Under the pieces are notes generated by a model. It was not told the origin of the DNA, made no database searches, and saw nothing but the letters and a program-made list of their open reading frames with translations. From Tabrizicola sp. (lineage in GTDB: Bacteria > Pseudomonadota > Alphaproteobacteria > Rhodobacterales > Rhodobacteraceae): a stretch of 64,000 nt of DNA. Location of the stretch: positions 1 through 64,000 of the forward strand of contig JAEULQ010000066.1 of the NCBI GenBank assembly GCA_016792685.1, given 5' to 3'. Positions 1 to 7,910 of this stretch are shown one piece after another. Every line of letters begins with the position of its first letter. The stretch's first letter is position 1. The position numbers were made by a program, and so were the translations under genes.

Positions 1-1
1 C

Positions 2-283
2 CTGCCGCTTGGCATGACGAAGGCGGTCTTTGCCGGAACCTCGACCATTGCCTTCGCGATCATCAACGCGGTGAAGCTGATCCCCTATTATGCGTTGGGG
101 CAGTTGAATGCGGGCAACCTGAAACTGGCGGCGCTTTTGTCGCTGCCCGCGGCGCTGGCCGTCTTCGCGGGGGTACGCCTCGTGCGCCGGATGCCCGAGC
201 GGCTGTTCTTCCGGCTGGTCACCTGGGCGCTGCTGCTGATCTCGGTAAAGCTGGTCTGGGACGGGCTGAGCGGGCTCATGTGA
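2..283 (+). CDS. TauE/SafE (TSUP) family permease, C-terminal part
   Basis: The gene enters from outside the window, so only its last 93 codons are present; the reading frame is open from base 2 and ends in TGA at 281-283. The visible part has two strongly hydrophobic stretches (a Leu/Ala-rich segment around FAGVRL, and the terminal RLVTWALLLISVKLVWDG). It also has the motif MTKAVFAGTSTIAFAIINAVK, typical of the second half of TSUP-family membrane proteins (sulfite, sulfonate or related anion export). Family identity is fairly clear; the substrate cannot be told. Confidence 0.75.
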   Translation: MPLGMTKAVFAGTSTIAFAIINAVKLIPYYALGQLNAGNLKLAALLSLPAALAVFAGVRLVRRMPERLFFRLVTWALLLISVKLVWDGLSGLM

Positions 284-327
284 CCCGGATCTTGCGGGAT
301 CGTGCCGGGCAGGAGTGATCTGGTCAG

Positions 328-400
328 GCGCTTGTGCAAGACTGGCGGCGCCCCCTTGCCTTGACCCCCGATGGGGGGGGGCCGGGGGGCGCTGTGCAAG
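328..400. repeat. GC-rich fold-back with a short direct repeat
   Basis: Between the permease and the Ada-domain gene, GCGCCCCC (348-355) and GGGGGCGC (385-392) form an inverted repeat around a second CCCCC-GAT-GGGGG hairpin (365-377). A near-identical short word, TGTGCAAGA, occurs on both sides (about 333 and 393). It may act as a terminator or be a small repeat scar. No T-tract follows. Confidence 0.35.
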
Positions 401-418
401 AGACCGGAGGTCGCGAAG

Positions 419-673
419 ATGTTGCCCGACGCAGAGGCGCTTTATGACAGTCTGGCCGCGCGTGACGGTCGTTTCGACGGGCAGGCCTTCGTCTGCGTGA
501 CGACGACGGGGATCTTTTGTCGCCTGACCTGCCCGGCCCGCACACCGCTGCAGCGGAACGTGATTTTTCGCGCGACGGCCGACGACTGCCGGGCCGCCGG
601 TTTCCGGGCCTGCAAGCGGTGCAAGCCAGAAGCCGTCAGGCCGGTTCCCCTTTTGCCGGAAGCTCTTCGCTGA
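419..673 (+). CDS. Standalone Ada-type zinc-binding domain protein
   Basis: The 84-residue protein is essentially only the N-terminal metal-binding domain of Ada. All four zinc cysteines are present: C34 and C38 in TTGIFCRLTC, and C65 and C68 in FRACKRC. In Ada this domain removes methyl groups from DNA phosphotriesters through the first cysteine and then becomes a transcription activator. Here the AraC-type HTH and the O6-methyltransferase domain are absent. The ATG at 419 is chosen over an upstream in-frame ATG at 371 because GGAGG lies at 404-408. The 3' end overlaps the convergent secreted-protein gene by 38 bp. It may be a free repair or sensor domain, or the remnant of a longer Ada or Ada-AlkA gene. 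Confidence 0.8.
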   Translation: MLPDAEALYDSLAARDGRFDGQAFVCVTTTGIFCRLTCPARTPLQRNVIFRATADDCRAAGFRACKRCKPEAVRPVPLLPEALR

Positions 674-947
674 CGGATTCAAAGTTTGAGCCGGAGGCCA
701 TGAGACACATCTGGCCATCGGGAAGGGTGATGGTGATAGTCCAGGTGCCGCTGGTCTCGGCAGCGAAAAGCTCCATGATCGCGGCCTCTCCGGCGATGCC
801 AACCGAGCGCCGGGTCTCGCCATAGGTTTCGGAGAGAAGGTTCAGAATGCGCTCGCGGGCGTCGCATTGGGTGGCGCCGTTCGCGATGTCGGCAGCAGCG
901 ACCATGCCGCCGAGGCCGAGCGAGAGGGCAAACATCGTCTGGTTCAT
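636..947 (-). CDS. Small secreted protein of unknown function
   Basis: 103 residues. A hydrophobic N-terminus (FALSLGLGGMVAAADIA) looks like a signal peptide, followed by a compact domain with the pattern QCDARERILNLLSETYGETRRSVG, then ELFAAETSGTWTITITLPDG and a second cysteine in MCLMASG. The two cysteines could form a disulfide in the periplasm. Proteins with this layout are common small unknowns in Rhodobacteraceae. It is convergent with the Ada-domain gene and transcribed away from mcl2. No function can be assigned. Confidence 0.7.
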   Translation of the reverse strand: MNQTMFALSLGLGGMVAAADIANGATQCDARERILNLLSETYGETRRSVGIAGEAAIMELFAAETSGTWTITITLPDGQMCLMASGSNFESVSEELPAKGEPA

Positions 948-1086
948 CTTGGAGCCTTTCTGCCGGAGAGACAGCGGAAAGGCTGCATGGGCCCGGCTGA
1001 CAAGCGGTTAAGGCGGCGGTCGCCGGGAATTTCGCTGCAATGCGGCATTTTCTGGCTTGCCGTTTATGTCTGATCTGTGCTTTCAA

Positions 1087-1103
1087 GCGCAAGAATGTTG
1101 CGC
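1087..1103. promoter_or_regulatory. Inverted repeat GCGCAA-N5-TTGCGC before mcl2
   Basis: A perfect six-base inverted repeat with five-base spacer lies 13 bases before the mcl2 start codon. Similar TTGCGC/GCGCAA half-sites, followed by the same AAGAAT word, occur upstream of ccr (18974-18991). A shared regulator of ethylmalonyl-CoA pathway genes is a plausible reading but unproven. Confidence 0.4.
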
Positions 1104-1115
1104 AGAGGTGAGTCG

Positions 1116-1970
1116 ATGGCGAAGAGTGGGGTCCGTCCCTATCGGTCAGTCTTGTATATCCCGGCCTCGAACGCGCGGGCCCTGGAGAAGGCGCGTGGGC
1201 TGGAAGCGGACGCGATCATCTTCGATCTCGAGGATGCGGTTGCCCCGGACGAAAAGGTCAAGGCGCGCGTCTTGTTGGCCCAGGAGTTGGGGCAGCAGGA
1301 CTTCGGGCCGCGCCGCCGGATCGTGCGGGTCAACGGGCTGGAGACGGACTGGGGCGAAGCTGACCTTGCCGCCTTCCAGGGTCATCCAGGCGTGGATGCC
1401 GTTCTGGTGCCGAAGGTCAACACTCCGGCCGATCTGAATGCGGTGGCTGCGCGGGTCGCGGGCCCGCTTTGGGCGATGATGGAGACGGCGAAGGGCTGCC
1501 TCAACGCGGGCGCAATCGCGGCGCACGGGCGGCTGGAAGGCATGGTCATGGGCACGAACGATCTGGCCAAGGAGCTGGGCGCGCGGTTCCGGGCTGACCG
1601 GTTGCCGCTGTTGGCCGGGCTTGGCGCATCGGTACTGGCCGCGCGGGCGGAGGGGAAGGTCATCATCGACGGGGTCTTCAACGCCTTCAAGGACGAGGCG
1701 GGCCTGAGGGCCGAGTGCGAACAGGGCCGCGACATGGGGTTTGACGGCAAGACGCTGATCCATCCGGCGCAACTGGCAATCGCGAACGAAGTCTTTGCGC
1801 CCTCCGAGGCGGAAATCACGCTTGCGCGCCGCCAGATCGAGGCGTTCGACGCAGCGCGGGCCCGGGGCGAGGGCGTGGCCGTGGTGGATGGCAAGATTGT
1901 GGAAAACCTGCATATTGTGACTGCAGAGGCGCTGCTGGCAAAGGCAGCGCAGATTGCAGCAATGGTATGA
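1116..1970 (+). CDS. mcl2: (3S)-malyl-CoA thioesterase, CitE/HpcH family
   Basis: 284 residues of the HpcH/HpaI aldolase - citrate lyase beta family: SVLYIPASNARALEKA and IFDLEDAVAPDEK near the N-terminus, VLVPKV in the middle, then METAKG and GTNDLAKELGAR around the metal/CoA site. In Rhodobacter sphaeroides the CitE-like protein encoded beside mch is Mcl2, which hydrolyses (3S)-malyl-CoA to malate and CoA in the ethylmalonyl-CoA pathway; the paralogue Mcl1 is the lyase. The start at 1116 has AGAGGTGAG upstream; an earlier in-frame ATG at 1077 lacks such a site. It heads the mcl2-nnrU-DUF1737-mch operon. Assignment to Mcl2 rather than a generic CoA-ester lyase rests on size and neighbours. 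Confidence 0.8.
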   Translation: MAKSGVRPYRSVLYIPASNARALEKARGLEADAIIFDLEDAVAPDEKVKARVLLAQELGQQDFGPRRRIVRVNGLETDWGEADLAAFQGHPGVDAVLVPKVNTPADLNAVAARVAGPLWAMMETAKGCLNAGAIAAHGRLEGMVMGTNDLAKELGARFRADRLPLLAGLGASVLAARAEGKVIIDGVFNAFKDEAGLRAECEQGRDMGFDGKTLIHPAQLAIANEVFAPSEAEITLARRQIEAFDAARARGEGVAVVDGKIVENLHIVTAEALLAKAAQIAAMV

Positions 1971-1980
1971 GGGAAACACG

Positions 1981-2529
1981 ATGTATCTGCTGATTGCCGG
2001 GGTCCTTCTTTGGGCCTATTCGCATCTGATGAAACGTGTAACCCCGGGCTTTCGCGCAGGTCTGGGCGACACGACGGGAAAGCTGGTCGCAACAGCGCTG
2101 TCGGTCGTGGCGATCGTCCTGATGGTCATCGGCTATCGCGGGGCCGAGGTCGTCGTGCTGTGGAATCCGCCTGCGTTCCTCACGCATGTGAACAACCTTC
2201 TGATGCTGGTCGCGGTCTATCTGGTGAACCTTGGCTATTCGCGCGGGATCATGCGCACCAGGATGCGCCACCCGATGCTGACCGCCGTCAAGACCTGGGC
2301 CATCGCGCACTTGCTGGTAAACGGGGATCTGGCGTCGGTGGTCCTTTTCGGGGGCATCCTGGCCTGGGCGGTCCTGGACGTGATCCTGATCAACCGGATG
2401 GAGCCGGACTGGAAGCGCCCGGAACCGGGGCCGGCGGTGAACGACGTGATCTACGCCGGCGCGGCTCTGGCCGTCTTTGCGGTCATCGGCTGGATCCACA
2501 ACTGGCTTGGCTACTGGCCTTTCGGGTGA
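1981..2529 (+). CDS. NnrU family inner-membrane protein
   Basis: 182 residues, with about five hydrophobic segments and the family pattern LLLWAYSHLMKR...G at the N-terminus, HPMLTAVKTWAIAHLLVNGD centrally and a final GWIHNWLGYWPFG. NnrU-type proteins are integral membrane proteins linked by name to nitric oxide and nitrite reduction clusters, but many homologues sit outside them and the activity is unknown. The ATG at 1981 follows GAGGGA. The gene lies 10 bp after mcl2 and 3 bp before the DUF1737 gene, inside the mcl2-mch operon, so a denitrification role is not indicated here. Confidence 0.8.
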   Translation: MYLLIAGVLLWAYSHLMKRVTPGFRAGLGDTTGKLVATALSVVAIVLMVIGYRGAEVVVLWNPPAFLTHVNNLLMLVAVYLVNLGYSRGIMRTRMRHPMLTAVKTWAIAHLLVNGDLASVVLFGGILAWAVLDVILINRMEPDWKRPEPGPAVNDVIYAGAALAVFAVIGWIHNWLGYWPFG

Positions 2530-2532
2530 AAG

Positions 2533-2736
2533 ATGAAGCTTTACAGATTCTTGAGCGCGGATGACACGTCGGCATTCTGTCACAAGGTGACGGCGGCCCT
2601 GAACAAGGGGTGGGAGCTTCATGGCGGCCCGACCTATGCCTTTGACGCCGCCAATGGGGTGATGCGCTGCGGGCAGGCCGTGGTGAAGGAGGCACCGGGC
2701 GATTATCACCCGGATGTCAAGCTGGGAGAGATGTAG
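2533..2736 (+). CDS. DUF1737 small protein
   Basis: 67 residues: KLYRFLSADDTSAFCHKVTAALNKGWELHGGPTY followed by a GQAVVKE strand. This matches the DUF1737 pattern, short cytoplasmic proteins of unknown role that often carry a LxxGWxxxG core. It sits tightly between nnrU and mch (TAG at 2734-2736, one base before the mch GTG). Its coding end also carries the mch ribosome binding site. Confidence 0.75.
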   Translation: MKLYRFLSADDTSAFCHKVTAALNKGWELHGGPTYAFDAANGVMRCGQAVVKEAPGDYHPDVKLGEM

Positions 2737-2737
2737 G

Positions 2738-3781
2738 GTGGACGCATTGGCCCAGCCGACCAAGACCAATCCCGGGCGGTTCTTCGAGGATTATCGTCTG
2801 GGCGAGGTGATTTCCCATGCGGTGCCGCGCACCGTCGGGGCGGGCGAGCGGGCGCTTTACCATGCGCTGTATCCCGCGCGGGGGGCGCTTTATTCCTCGG
2901 ACGAGTTTGCAAGAAGCGTGGGGCTTGCCGCCTCGCCGCTGGACGATCTGATCGCTTTCCACACGGTTTTCGGCAAGACCGTCCCGGACATCAGCCTGAA
3001 TGCGGTGGCGAACCTCGGCTATGCCGAGGGGCGCTGGCTCAAGGCGGTCTGGCCGGGCGATACGCTGCGGGCGGAATCCGAGGTGATCGGGCTGAAGGAA
3101 ACCTCGTCTGGGGCGACGGGGGTGGTCTGGGTGCGCACGCGCGGCCTGAACCAGCGCGGCGAGGTGGTTCTGGAGTATGTCCGGTGGGTCATGGTGCGCA
3201 AGCGGCGGCGCGAGGTCGCGGTGCCGGTTGCAGTGCCGGTGCTGGCCCCGGCGGTTGATCCTGCGGCGCTTGTCGTGCCGGAGGGGCTGGACTTCACCCG
3301 GTACGATTTTTCCCTGGCGGGCGAGCCGCACCGCTGGGGCGACTATGCGGTGGGCGAGATCATCGACCACGTCGATGCGGTGACGGTGGAAGAGGCCGAG
3401 CACATGCTGGCCACGCGCCTGTGGCAGAACACGTCGAAAGTGCATTTTGACGTGACCCAGCGCGAGGATGGCAGGCGGCTCATCTATGGCGGGCATGTGA
3501 TCAGTCTGGCCCGGGCGCTGTCGTTCAACGGGCTCGCCAATGCGCAGATGATCGTGGCCCTGAACGGGGGCGCGCATGCCAACCCCTGTTTCGCGGGCGA
3601 TACGGTCCGGGCCTGGTCGGAAGTGCTGGACAAGGCCACGACCACGGCGCCCGGGGTGGGTGCGCTGCGGCTGCGGCTTGTCGCGACGCGGGGTGAGGCC
3701 GGCAACCTGAAGGGGGAAGACGGGAAGTACCTGCCCGACGTATTGCTTGACCTGGACTACTGGGCGCTGGCTCCGGTCTGA
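2738..3781 (+). CDS. mch: Mesaconyl-CoA hydratase (beta-methylmalyl-CoA dehydratase)
   Basis: 347 residues with two hot-dog/MaoC-type halves: the first begins GRFFEDYRLGEVISHAVPRTV, the second HRWGDYAVGEIIDHVDAVTVEEAEHMLATRLWQNTSKVHFD. Length and order agree with Rhodobacter Mch, which interconverts mesaconyl-C1-CoA and beta-methylmalyl-CoA in the ethylmalonyl-CoA pathway. GTG at 2738 is chosen: GGGAGAG lies eight bases upstream, and the protein then starts VDALAQPTKTNPG, as expected for the family. An ATG frame extending back to 2714 would overlap the DUF1737 gene. It is the last gene of the mcl2 operon. Confidence 0.9.
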   Translation: MDALAQPTKTNPGRFFEDYRLGEVISHAVPRTVGAGERALYHALYPARGALYSSDEFARSVGLAASPLDDLIAFHTVFGKTVPDISLNAVANLGYAEGRWLKAVWPGDTLRAESEVIGLKETSSGATGVVWVRTRGLNQRGEVVLEYVRWVMVRKRRREVAVPVAVPVLAPAVDPAALVVPEGLDFTRYDFSLAGEPHRWGDYAVGEIIDHVDAVTVEEAEHMLATRLWQNTSKVHFDVTQREDGRRLIYGGHVISLARALSFNGLANAQMIVALNGGAHANPCFAGDTVRAWSEVLDKATTTAPGVGALRLRLVATRGEAGNLKGEDGKYLPDVLLDLDYWALAPV

Positions 3782-3844
3782 TCTGAACCTGCCCGGGCGC
3801 CAGATGGCCCGCGGCTCACGAAGGGTTTCCCGAGGGAGGATCGG

Positions 3845-4258
3845 ATGTTCAAGGCTGCGACGATAACGGGGCTTCTGGCGTTGCTTGCAGGGCAGGCACA
3901 CGCGGCGGGCTGCGCGCCTGAAGGCGGAATCGAGATCGCAAAGATCGAGGCGATGAACCAGATGGTTCTGGACATGGACTTTGAGGGGTTTGCGCGCGCG
4001 ATCAAGGACGAGGTCGGCATCGACATCGCGGATGGCGTCAAGTCGGTCGCCGATATCTTTACGGAAGGCTTTGTAAGCTGTGCCACGATTGCGCAGCGCA
4101 AGGATCTGGGCGGCATGGTTCAGAACGTGGTCATGTTCGAGGCCAAGGTCGGGCCGCTGTTCGGCTACTGGCTGGCGACGCCTTCGGGCGGGGATTACAA
4201 GGTCGTGTCATTCTCGCTCAACACCGATCTGGACGAGGTCATGGCAAACCTGCGGTAA
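3845..4258 (+). CDS. Secreted hypothetical protein
   Basis: 137 residues beginning with a clear signal peptide (ATITGLLALLAGQAHA, cleavage expected after AHA). The mature part starts AGCAPEGGIEIAKIEAMNQM and contains two cysteines (the early GC and VSCATIAQ) that could pair. The start has an excellent GGGAGGA ribosome site at 3834-3840. It lies 63 bp after mch and 363 bp before sdhC on the same strand. I do not recognise the family; periplasmic location is inferred. Confidence 0.7.
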   Translation: MFKAATITGLLALLAGQAHAAGCAPEGGIEIAKIEAMNQMVLDMDFEGFARAIKDEVGIDIADGVKSVADIFTEGFVSCATIAQRKDLGGMVQNVVMFEAKVGPLFGYWLATPSGGDYKVVSFSLNTDLDEVMANLR

Positions 4259-4621
4259 GGCGGTTCCCGGCCCGTTCAACGGTTGACCGGACGGATAGCC
4301 GCCAGAGACAAGCGGGAGGTCGCGGGCAACTGCGGAGCCCATTATGTGGAAGGCGTCGGGTCCGAGTGTCCGGGCGGCTGTGTCAGGCTGAGCCTGACCT
4401 GGGATTCGATGCCTTTCGGCGGGTGAGCCGGGCAGATCATCATCTTGTGATCACGGATTTTCAAGCCGTGATCACAAACCTCAGAAATCATGCGCCGATA
4501 GCGGCAACATCTTGCAGTTGCGGCATTCCCCGCGTGACATGGGCGAAATCCGCGCTATTGAAGGTCTAGAACGATAGCCTGCGCCGCCCGAAGGCCGCGC
4601 CGCCAGACGTGAGGACCGAGC
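4259..4621. other. Intergenic region / sdh leader
   Basis: This 363-bp gap has no convincing gene. It holds the paired palindromes at 4445-4477 (separate entry). Further down is a weak GCAAC-N8-GTTGC inverted repeat near 4504-4521. The rest is presumed promoter and 5' leader of sdhCDAB. No rho-independent terminator with a T-tract was found after the upstream gene. Confidence 0.5.
4445..4477. promoter_or_regulatory. Perfect 12-bp inverted repeat, candidate operator of sdhCDAB
   Basis: TTGTGATCACGG at 4445-4456 and CCGTGATCACAA at 4466-4477 are exact reverse complements separated by nine bases. Each arm itself contains the eight-base palindrome GTGATCAC, so the site is two copies of one palindrome set 21 bases (two helical turns) apart. 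This geometry suits cooperative binding of two dimers about 145 bp before the sdhC start. A TCA-cycle regulator such as the AkgR type described in Rhodobacter is one candidate, but the sequence does not identify the protein. Confidence 0.55.
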
Positions 4622-5017
4622 ATGGCAGACGCAAAGCGCGCTGCGCCGATTGAGCGCCCCCTATCGCCGCACCTGCAGATCTATCGCTGGCAAGTGCCGA
4701 TGCTGACGTCGATCCTGACCCGGATCACCGGGCATGCGCTGGTCGCGGGCGTGGTTCTGGCGGTCTGGTGGCTATTGGCTGCAGCCACCTCGGACGCCTA
4801 TTTCGCCACTGCAAACGCGGTCGCAACCAGCTGGTTCGGCGACCTTGTGTTCACCGGCTCGCTCTGGGCGGTCTGGTATCACTATCTGGCTGGCCTGCGG
4901 CACCTTTACTACGATGCCGGCCGCGGCCTGGACATTCCGACGGCAGAAAAGCTGGGCTGGGCCTGCATCATCGGCTCGGTCGTGCTGACTGTGATCACAA
5001 TTCTTCTGGTTCAGTGA
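4622..5017 (+). CDS. sdhC: Succinate dehydrogenase cytochrome b556 subunit
   Basis: 131 residues with three membrane segments. The family signature is present: ERPLSPHLQIYRW at the N-terminus, SILTRITGHAL in the first helix, and HYLAGLRHLYYDAGRG carrying the heme-ligating histidine. SdhC anchors complex II in the inner membrane and forms the quinone and heme b site with SdhD. It is the first gene of the sdhCDAB operon, eight bases before sdhD, behind the palindromic operator candidate. Confidence 0.95.
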   Translation: MADAKRAAPIERPLSPHLQIYRWQVPMLTSILTRITGHALVAGVVLAVWWLLAAATSDAYFATANAVATSWFGDLVFTGSLWAVWYHYLAGLRHLYYDAGRGLDIPTAEKLGWACIIGSVVLTVITILLVQ

Positions 5018-5024
5018 GGGGACC

Positions 5025-5396
5025 ATGCGTTACATCACTCCCCGCAAACGCGCCGAGGGCCGGGGTGCCGCCCATAGCGGTACGGAACACCACTGGTCGA
5101 TGACGGTTTCAGCTGTCGGTCTGGCCTTCCTGGTGCCGGTCTGGCTGTACATCCTGGGCTCGACCCTGGGCCAGCCGCGCGAGGTGGTGCTGGAGACCTT
5201 CGCCCGGCCGTTCCCGGCGATCCTTACCGCGCTGGTCCTGGTCGTCGGCATGCGGCACTTCGCAATGGGCGCCACCGGCATGATCGAGGATTATGCCCGC
5301 GGCACGTCGCGCAAGATGCTGATCATCTTCGCGATCTCGCTTTCCTGGGTTGTCGCCGCGACGGGGCTTTTCGCCCTGGCCCGCATCGCGCTTTGA
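5025..5396 (+). CDS. sdhD: Succinate dehydrogenase membrane anchor subunit
   Basis: 123 residues with three membrane segments. [18 protein letters not shown] holds the histidine and acidic residues typical of the SdhD heme/quinone side, and the N-terminus [23 protein letters not shown] is the usual alphaproteobacterial lead. It forms the membrane half of complex II with SdhC and lies ten bases before sdhA. The RBS GAGGGG at 5016-5021 slightly overlaps the sdhC stop, suggesting coupled translation. Confidence 0.93.
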   Translation: MRYITPRKRAEGRGAAHSGTEHHWSMTVSAVGLAFLVPVWLYILGSTLGQPREVVLETFARPFPAILTALVLVVGMRHFAMGATGMIEDYARGTSRKMLIIFAISLSWVVAATGLFALARIAL

Positions 5397-5406
5397 AGGA
5401 CGGAAC

Positions 5407-7209
5407 ATGACTGCCTATCCCTATGAGACGCATGAATATGATGTTGTCGTGGTCGGTGCCGGAGGTGCGGGCCTGCGCGCCACGCTGGGCATGGCCGAGC
5501 AGGGCCTGCGCACGGCCTGCGTGACCAAGGTCTTCCCGACCCGGTCGCATACCGTGGCCGCGCAAGGGGGCATTGCCGCTTCGCTTGGGAACATGGGTCC
5601 CGACCATTGGCAATGGCACATGTACGACACGGTCAAGGGATCGGACTGGCTGGGTGACACCGATGCAATGGAGTATCTGGCCCGGGAGGCCCCGAAAGCG
5701 GTCTACGAGCTGGAGCATTACGGGGTGCCTTTCAGCCGGACGGAAGAGGGCAAGATCTATCAGCGCCCCTTTGGCGGCCATACGACCGAGTTCGGGAACG
5801 GCCCGCCGGTGCAGCGGACCTGTGCCGCCGCCGACCGGACGGGACACGCGATCCTGCATACGCTTTACGGCCAAAGCCTGAAGAACAACGCGGAATTCTA
5901 CATCGAGTATTTCGCGCTGGACCTGATCATCACTGACGGAGCCTGCACCGGGGTCGTGGCCTGGAAGCTGGACGACGGGACGATCCATGTCTTCAACGCC
6001 AAGATGGTGGTGCTGGCGACCGGCGGCTATGGCCGGGCCTATTTCAGCGCGACCTCGGCCCATACCTGCACCGGCGACGGCGGCGGCATGGTGGCGCGTG
6101 CGGGGTTGCCGCTTCAGGACATGGAATTCGTGCAGTTCCACCCGACCGGCATCTACGGCTCGGGCTGCCTGATCACCGAGGGCGCGCGGGGCGAGGGCGG
6201 TTATCTGACCAACTCTGCCGGCGAGCGGTTTATGGAGCGCTATGCGCCGCACTACAAGGATCTGGCGCCGCGCGACTATGTCAGCCGCTGCATGACGCTG
6301 GAAATCCGCGAGGGGCGCGGGGTGGGGGCGAATGCCGACCACATCCACCTGCACCTGAACCACCTCCCGCGTGAGACGCTGGAGGCCCGCCTGCCGGGGA
6401 TCACGGAATCGGCGCGGATCTTTGCGGGCGTCGATCTGCACAAGGAGCCGATCCCGGTGCTGCCCACGGTCCATTACAACATGGGCGGGGTGCCGACGAA
6501 CTATTGGGGCGAAGTGCTGAACCCGACGGCAAAAGACCCGGATGCGGTCTTCCCGGGCCTGATGGCGGTGGGCGAAGCGGGTTGTGCCTCGGTGCATGGT
6601 GCGAACCGGTTGGGGTCAAACTCGCTGATTGACCTCGTGGTCTTCGGTCGCGCGGCTGCGATCCGGGCGGGGCAGGTGGTTGACCGGGGGGCTTCGGTCC
6701 CCGCCACCAATGCCGCCGAGGTGGACAAGGCCCTGGCCCGCTTCGACGACCTGCGCCATGCCAAGGGCGCCGTGCCGACGGCCGACCTGCGGTTGGAGAT
6801 GCAGCGCACGATGCAGGCCGACGCGGCGGTCTTCCGGGCGGAAGAGACGCTGGCGGCGGGCGAGAAGAAGATGACGGCCATCGCGGGCAAGATGGGCGAC
6901 CTCAAGGTCACCGACCGCAGCCTTGTCTGGAACAGCGACCTGATGGAGACGCTGGAACTGGCGAACCTGATGCCGAACGCGCTGGCCACGATCTATGGCG
7001 CACATGCCCGGACCGAAAGCCGGGGGGCGCATGCGCACGAGGACCATCCCCAGCGCGACGACGTCAACTGGCGCAAGCATTCGCTGGCCTGGGTCGATGG
7101 CGCAAAGGTGACGCTTGACTACCGGGCGGTGCACACGGACCCTCTGACCACGGAAGCCCAGGGCGGGATCGCATTGGCGAAGATCGCGCCAGCAGAAAGG
7201 AAGTTCTGA
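5407..7209 (+). CDS. sdhA: Succinate dehydrogenase flavoprotein subunit
   Basis: 600 residues, full length. The dinucleotide-binding GAGGAG is at residues 17-22, and [14 protein letters not shown] (His near 48) is the covalent-FAD site. [21 protein letters not shown] and the C-terminal [19 protein letters not shown] are the other family blocks. It oxidises succinate to fumarate on the cytoplasmic face of complex II and passes electrons to SdhB. ATG 5407 is chosen over an upstream frame start at 5350, which would run into sdhD. The stop overlaps the start of the next small gene (TGATG at 7207-7211), so three small lipoprotein genes separate it from sdhB. Confidence 0.96.
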   Translation: MTAYPYETHEYDVVVVGAGGAGLRATLGMAEQGLRTACVTKVFPTRSHTVAAQGGIAASLGNMGPDHWQWHMYDTVKGSDWLGDTDAMEYLAREAPKAVYELEHYGVPFSRTEEGKIYQRPFGGHTTEFGNGPPVQRTCAAADRTGHAILHTLYGQSLKNNAEFYIEYFALDLIITDGACTGVVAWKLDDGTIHVFNAKMVVLATGGYGRAYFSATSAHTCTGDGGGMVARAGLPLQDMEFVQFHPTGIYGSGCLITEGARGEGGYLTNSAGERFMERYAPHYKDLAPRDYVSRCMTLEIREGRGVGANADHIHLHLNHLPRETLEARLPGITESARIFAGVDLHKEPIPVLPTVHYNMGGVPTNYWGEVLNPTAKDPDAVFPGLMAVGEAGCASVHGANRLGSNSLIDLVVFGRAAAIRAGQVVDRGASVPATNAAEVDKALARFDDLRHAKGAVPTADLRLEMQRTMQADAAVFRAEETLAAGEKKMTAIAGKMGDLKVTDRSLVWNSDLMETLELANLMPNALATIYGAHARTESRGAHAHEDHPQRDDVNWRKHSLAWVDGAKVTLDYRAVHTDPLTTEAQGGIALAKIAPAERKF

Positions 7210-7586
7210 TGAAAAAGCAGTTCATTAGTGGTTTTGCAGCGCAAGTCGGACTTGGACTGGCTTGCGCCCTTACCCTTACTGCCTGTGTCGGGGTCTTTGC
7301 ACCGGTCAAAGTGTCTGACGAGGTGATCGCATCTTGCGTGCGTGCAAGTGGCTTGCCGGACGGGACTCAATACACCGTGGAAGAGGTGTTCCGCACCGAC
7401 GGAATGGACCGCCGCGTCCTTCCCGGCCCCGACGTAAGTCCGGATCAGGTCTTCAGGATCAATCAGTGCATCGAGGGGCGCGTGATGGGCACTGCTCCCG
7501 TTGAAGCGGTTAGTGCTGCGCCTGCGACTGGGTCGGCCTGCGAAAGAGGCGGAGGCGTTTTTCAGGGAGGAACGGGATATTGCTGA
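7209..7586 (+). CDS. Small lipoprotein of unknown function, in sdh operon
   Basis: 125 residues. A positively charged start (MKKQ) and a hydrophobic run end in the lipobox LTAC, so export and lipidation are likely. The mature part has several cysteines (SCVRAS, NQCIEG, SACERGG and the C-terminal GYC). Translation is coupled to sdhA by the TGATG junction. It is the first of three consecutive small lipoprotein genes inserted between sdhA and sdhB. No family is recognised. Confidence 0.7.
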   Translation: MKKQFISGFAAQVGLGLACALTLTACVGVFAPVKVSDEVIASCVRASGLPDGTQYTVEEVFRTDGMDRRVLPGPDVSPDQVFRINQCIEGRVMGTAPVEAVSAAPATGSACERGGGVFQGGTGYC

Positions 7587-7906
7587 TAAATCGGACGCGA
7601 TGTCTGTTGCTGGTGGCGGTTCTTGGCCTTGCCGCCTGTGATCCCGGTGAGCTGGTCAGCAGCGCCCTGAAGCGTACCGCGCATTCCGTGGTCTTCCCGG
7701 TGGTCAACATCGACATGCCCGCCGAACCGGCCCGCAAGGCGACAAACTGCATTCTGGACGCGGCCAGCCAGGAGGAGCTGCAGCTCCTTGCCCGCGATGT
7801 GGGCGTGGAGGCGGGAACCGCCACCAAGGCCACGATCCGCAGCATTGCGGTGCGGCCTGAGGCCCAGGCCTGCTATGCGGCCAACGGCGTGCCTCCGGTA
7901 GTGTGA
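7580..7906 (+). CDS. Small lipoprotein of unknown function, in sdh operon (TTG start)
   Basis: 108 residues. TTG at 7580 is taken as start because AGGGAGG lies at 7564-7570. The product then begins MLINRTRCLLLVAVLGLAACDPG, with a lipobox LAAC and a predicted lipid-modified cysteine. The mature part contains NCILDAASQEELQLLARDVG and QACYAANG, so two further cysteines may pair. It overlaps the previous gene by seven bases. Second of the three lipoproteins between sdhA and sdhB; the function is unknown. Confidence 0.68.
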   Translation: MLINRTRCLLLVAVLGLAACDPGELVSSALKRTAHSVVFPVVNIDMPAEPARKATNCILDAASQEELQLLARDVGVEAGTATKATIRSIAVRPEAQACYAANGVPPVV

Positions 7907-7910
7907 GATC

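Noticed and set aside
4259-4444. Small ORFs before sdhC
   Set aside because: No ribosome sites, codon use unlike genes, and one overlaps the palindromic operator.
5323-6597. Minus-strand open frame opposite sdhA
   Set aside because: Shadow of sdhA created by GC bias at third positions.
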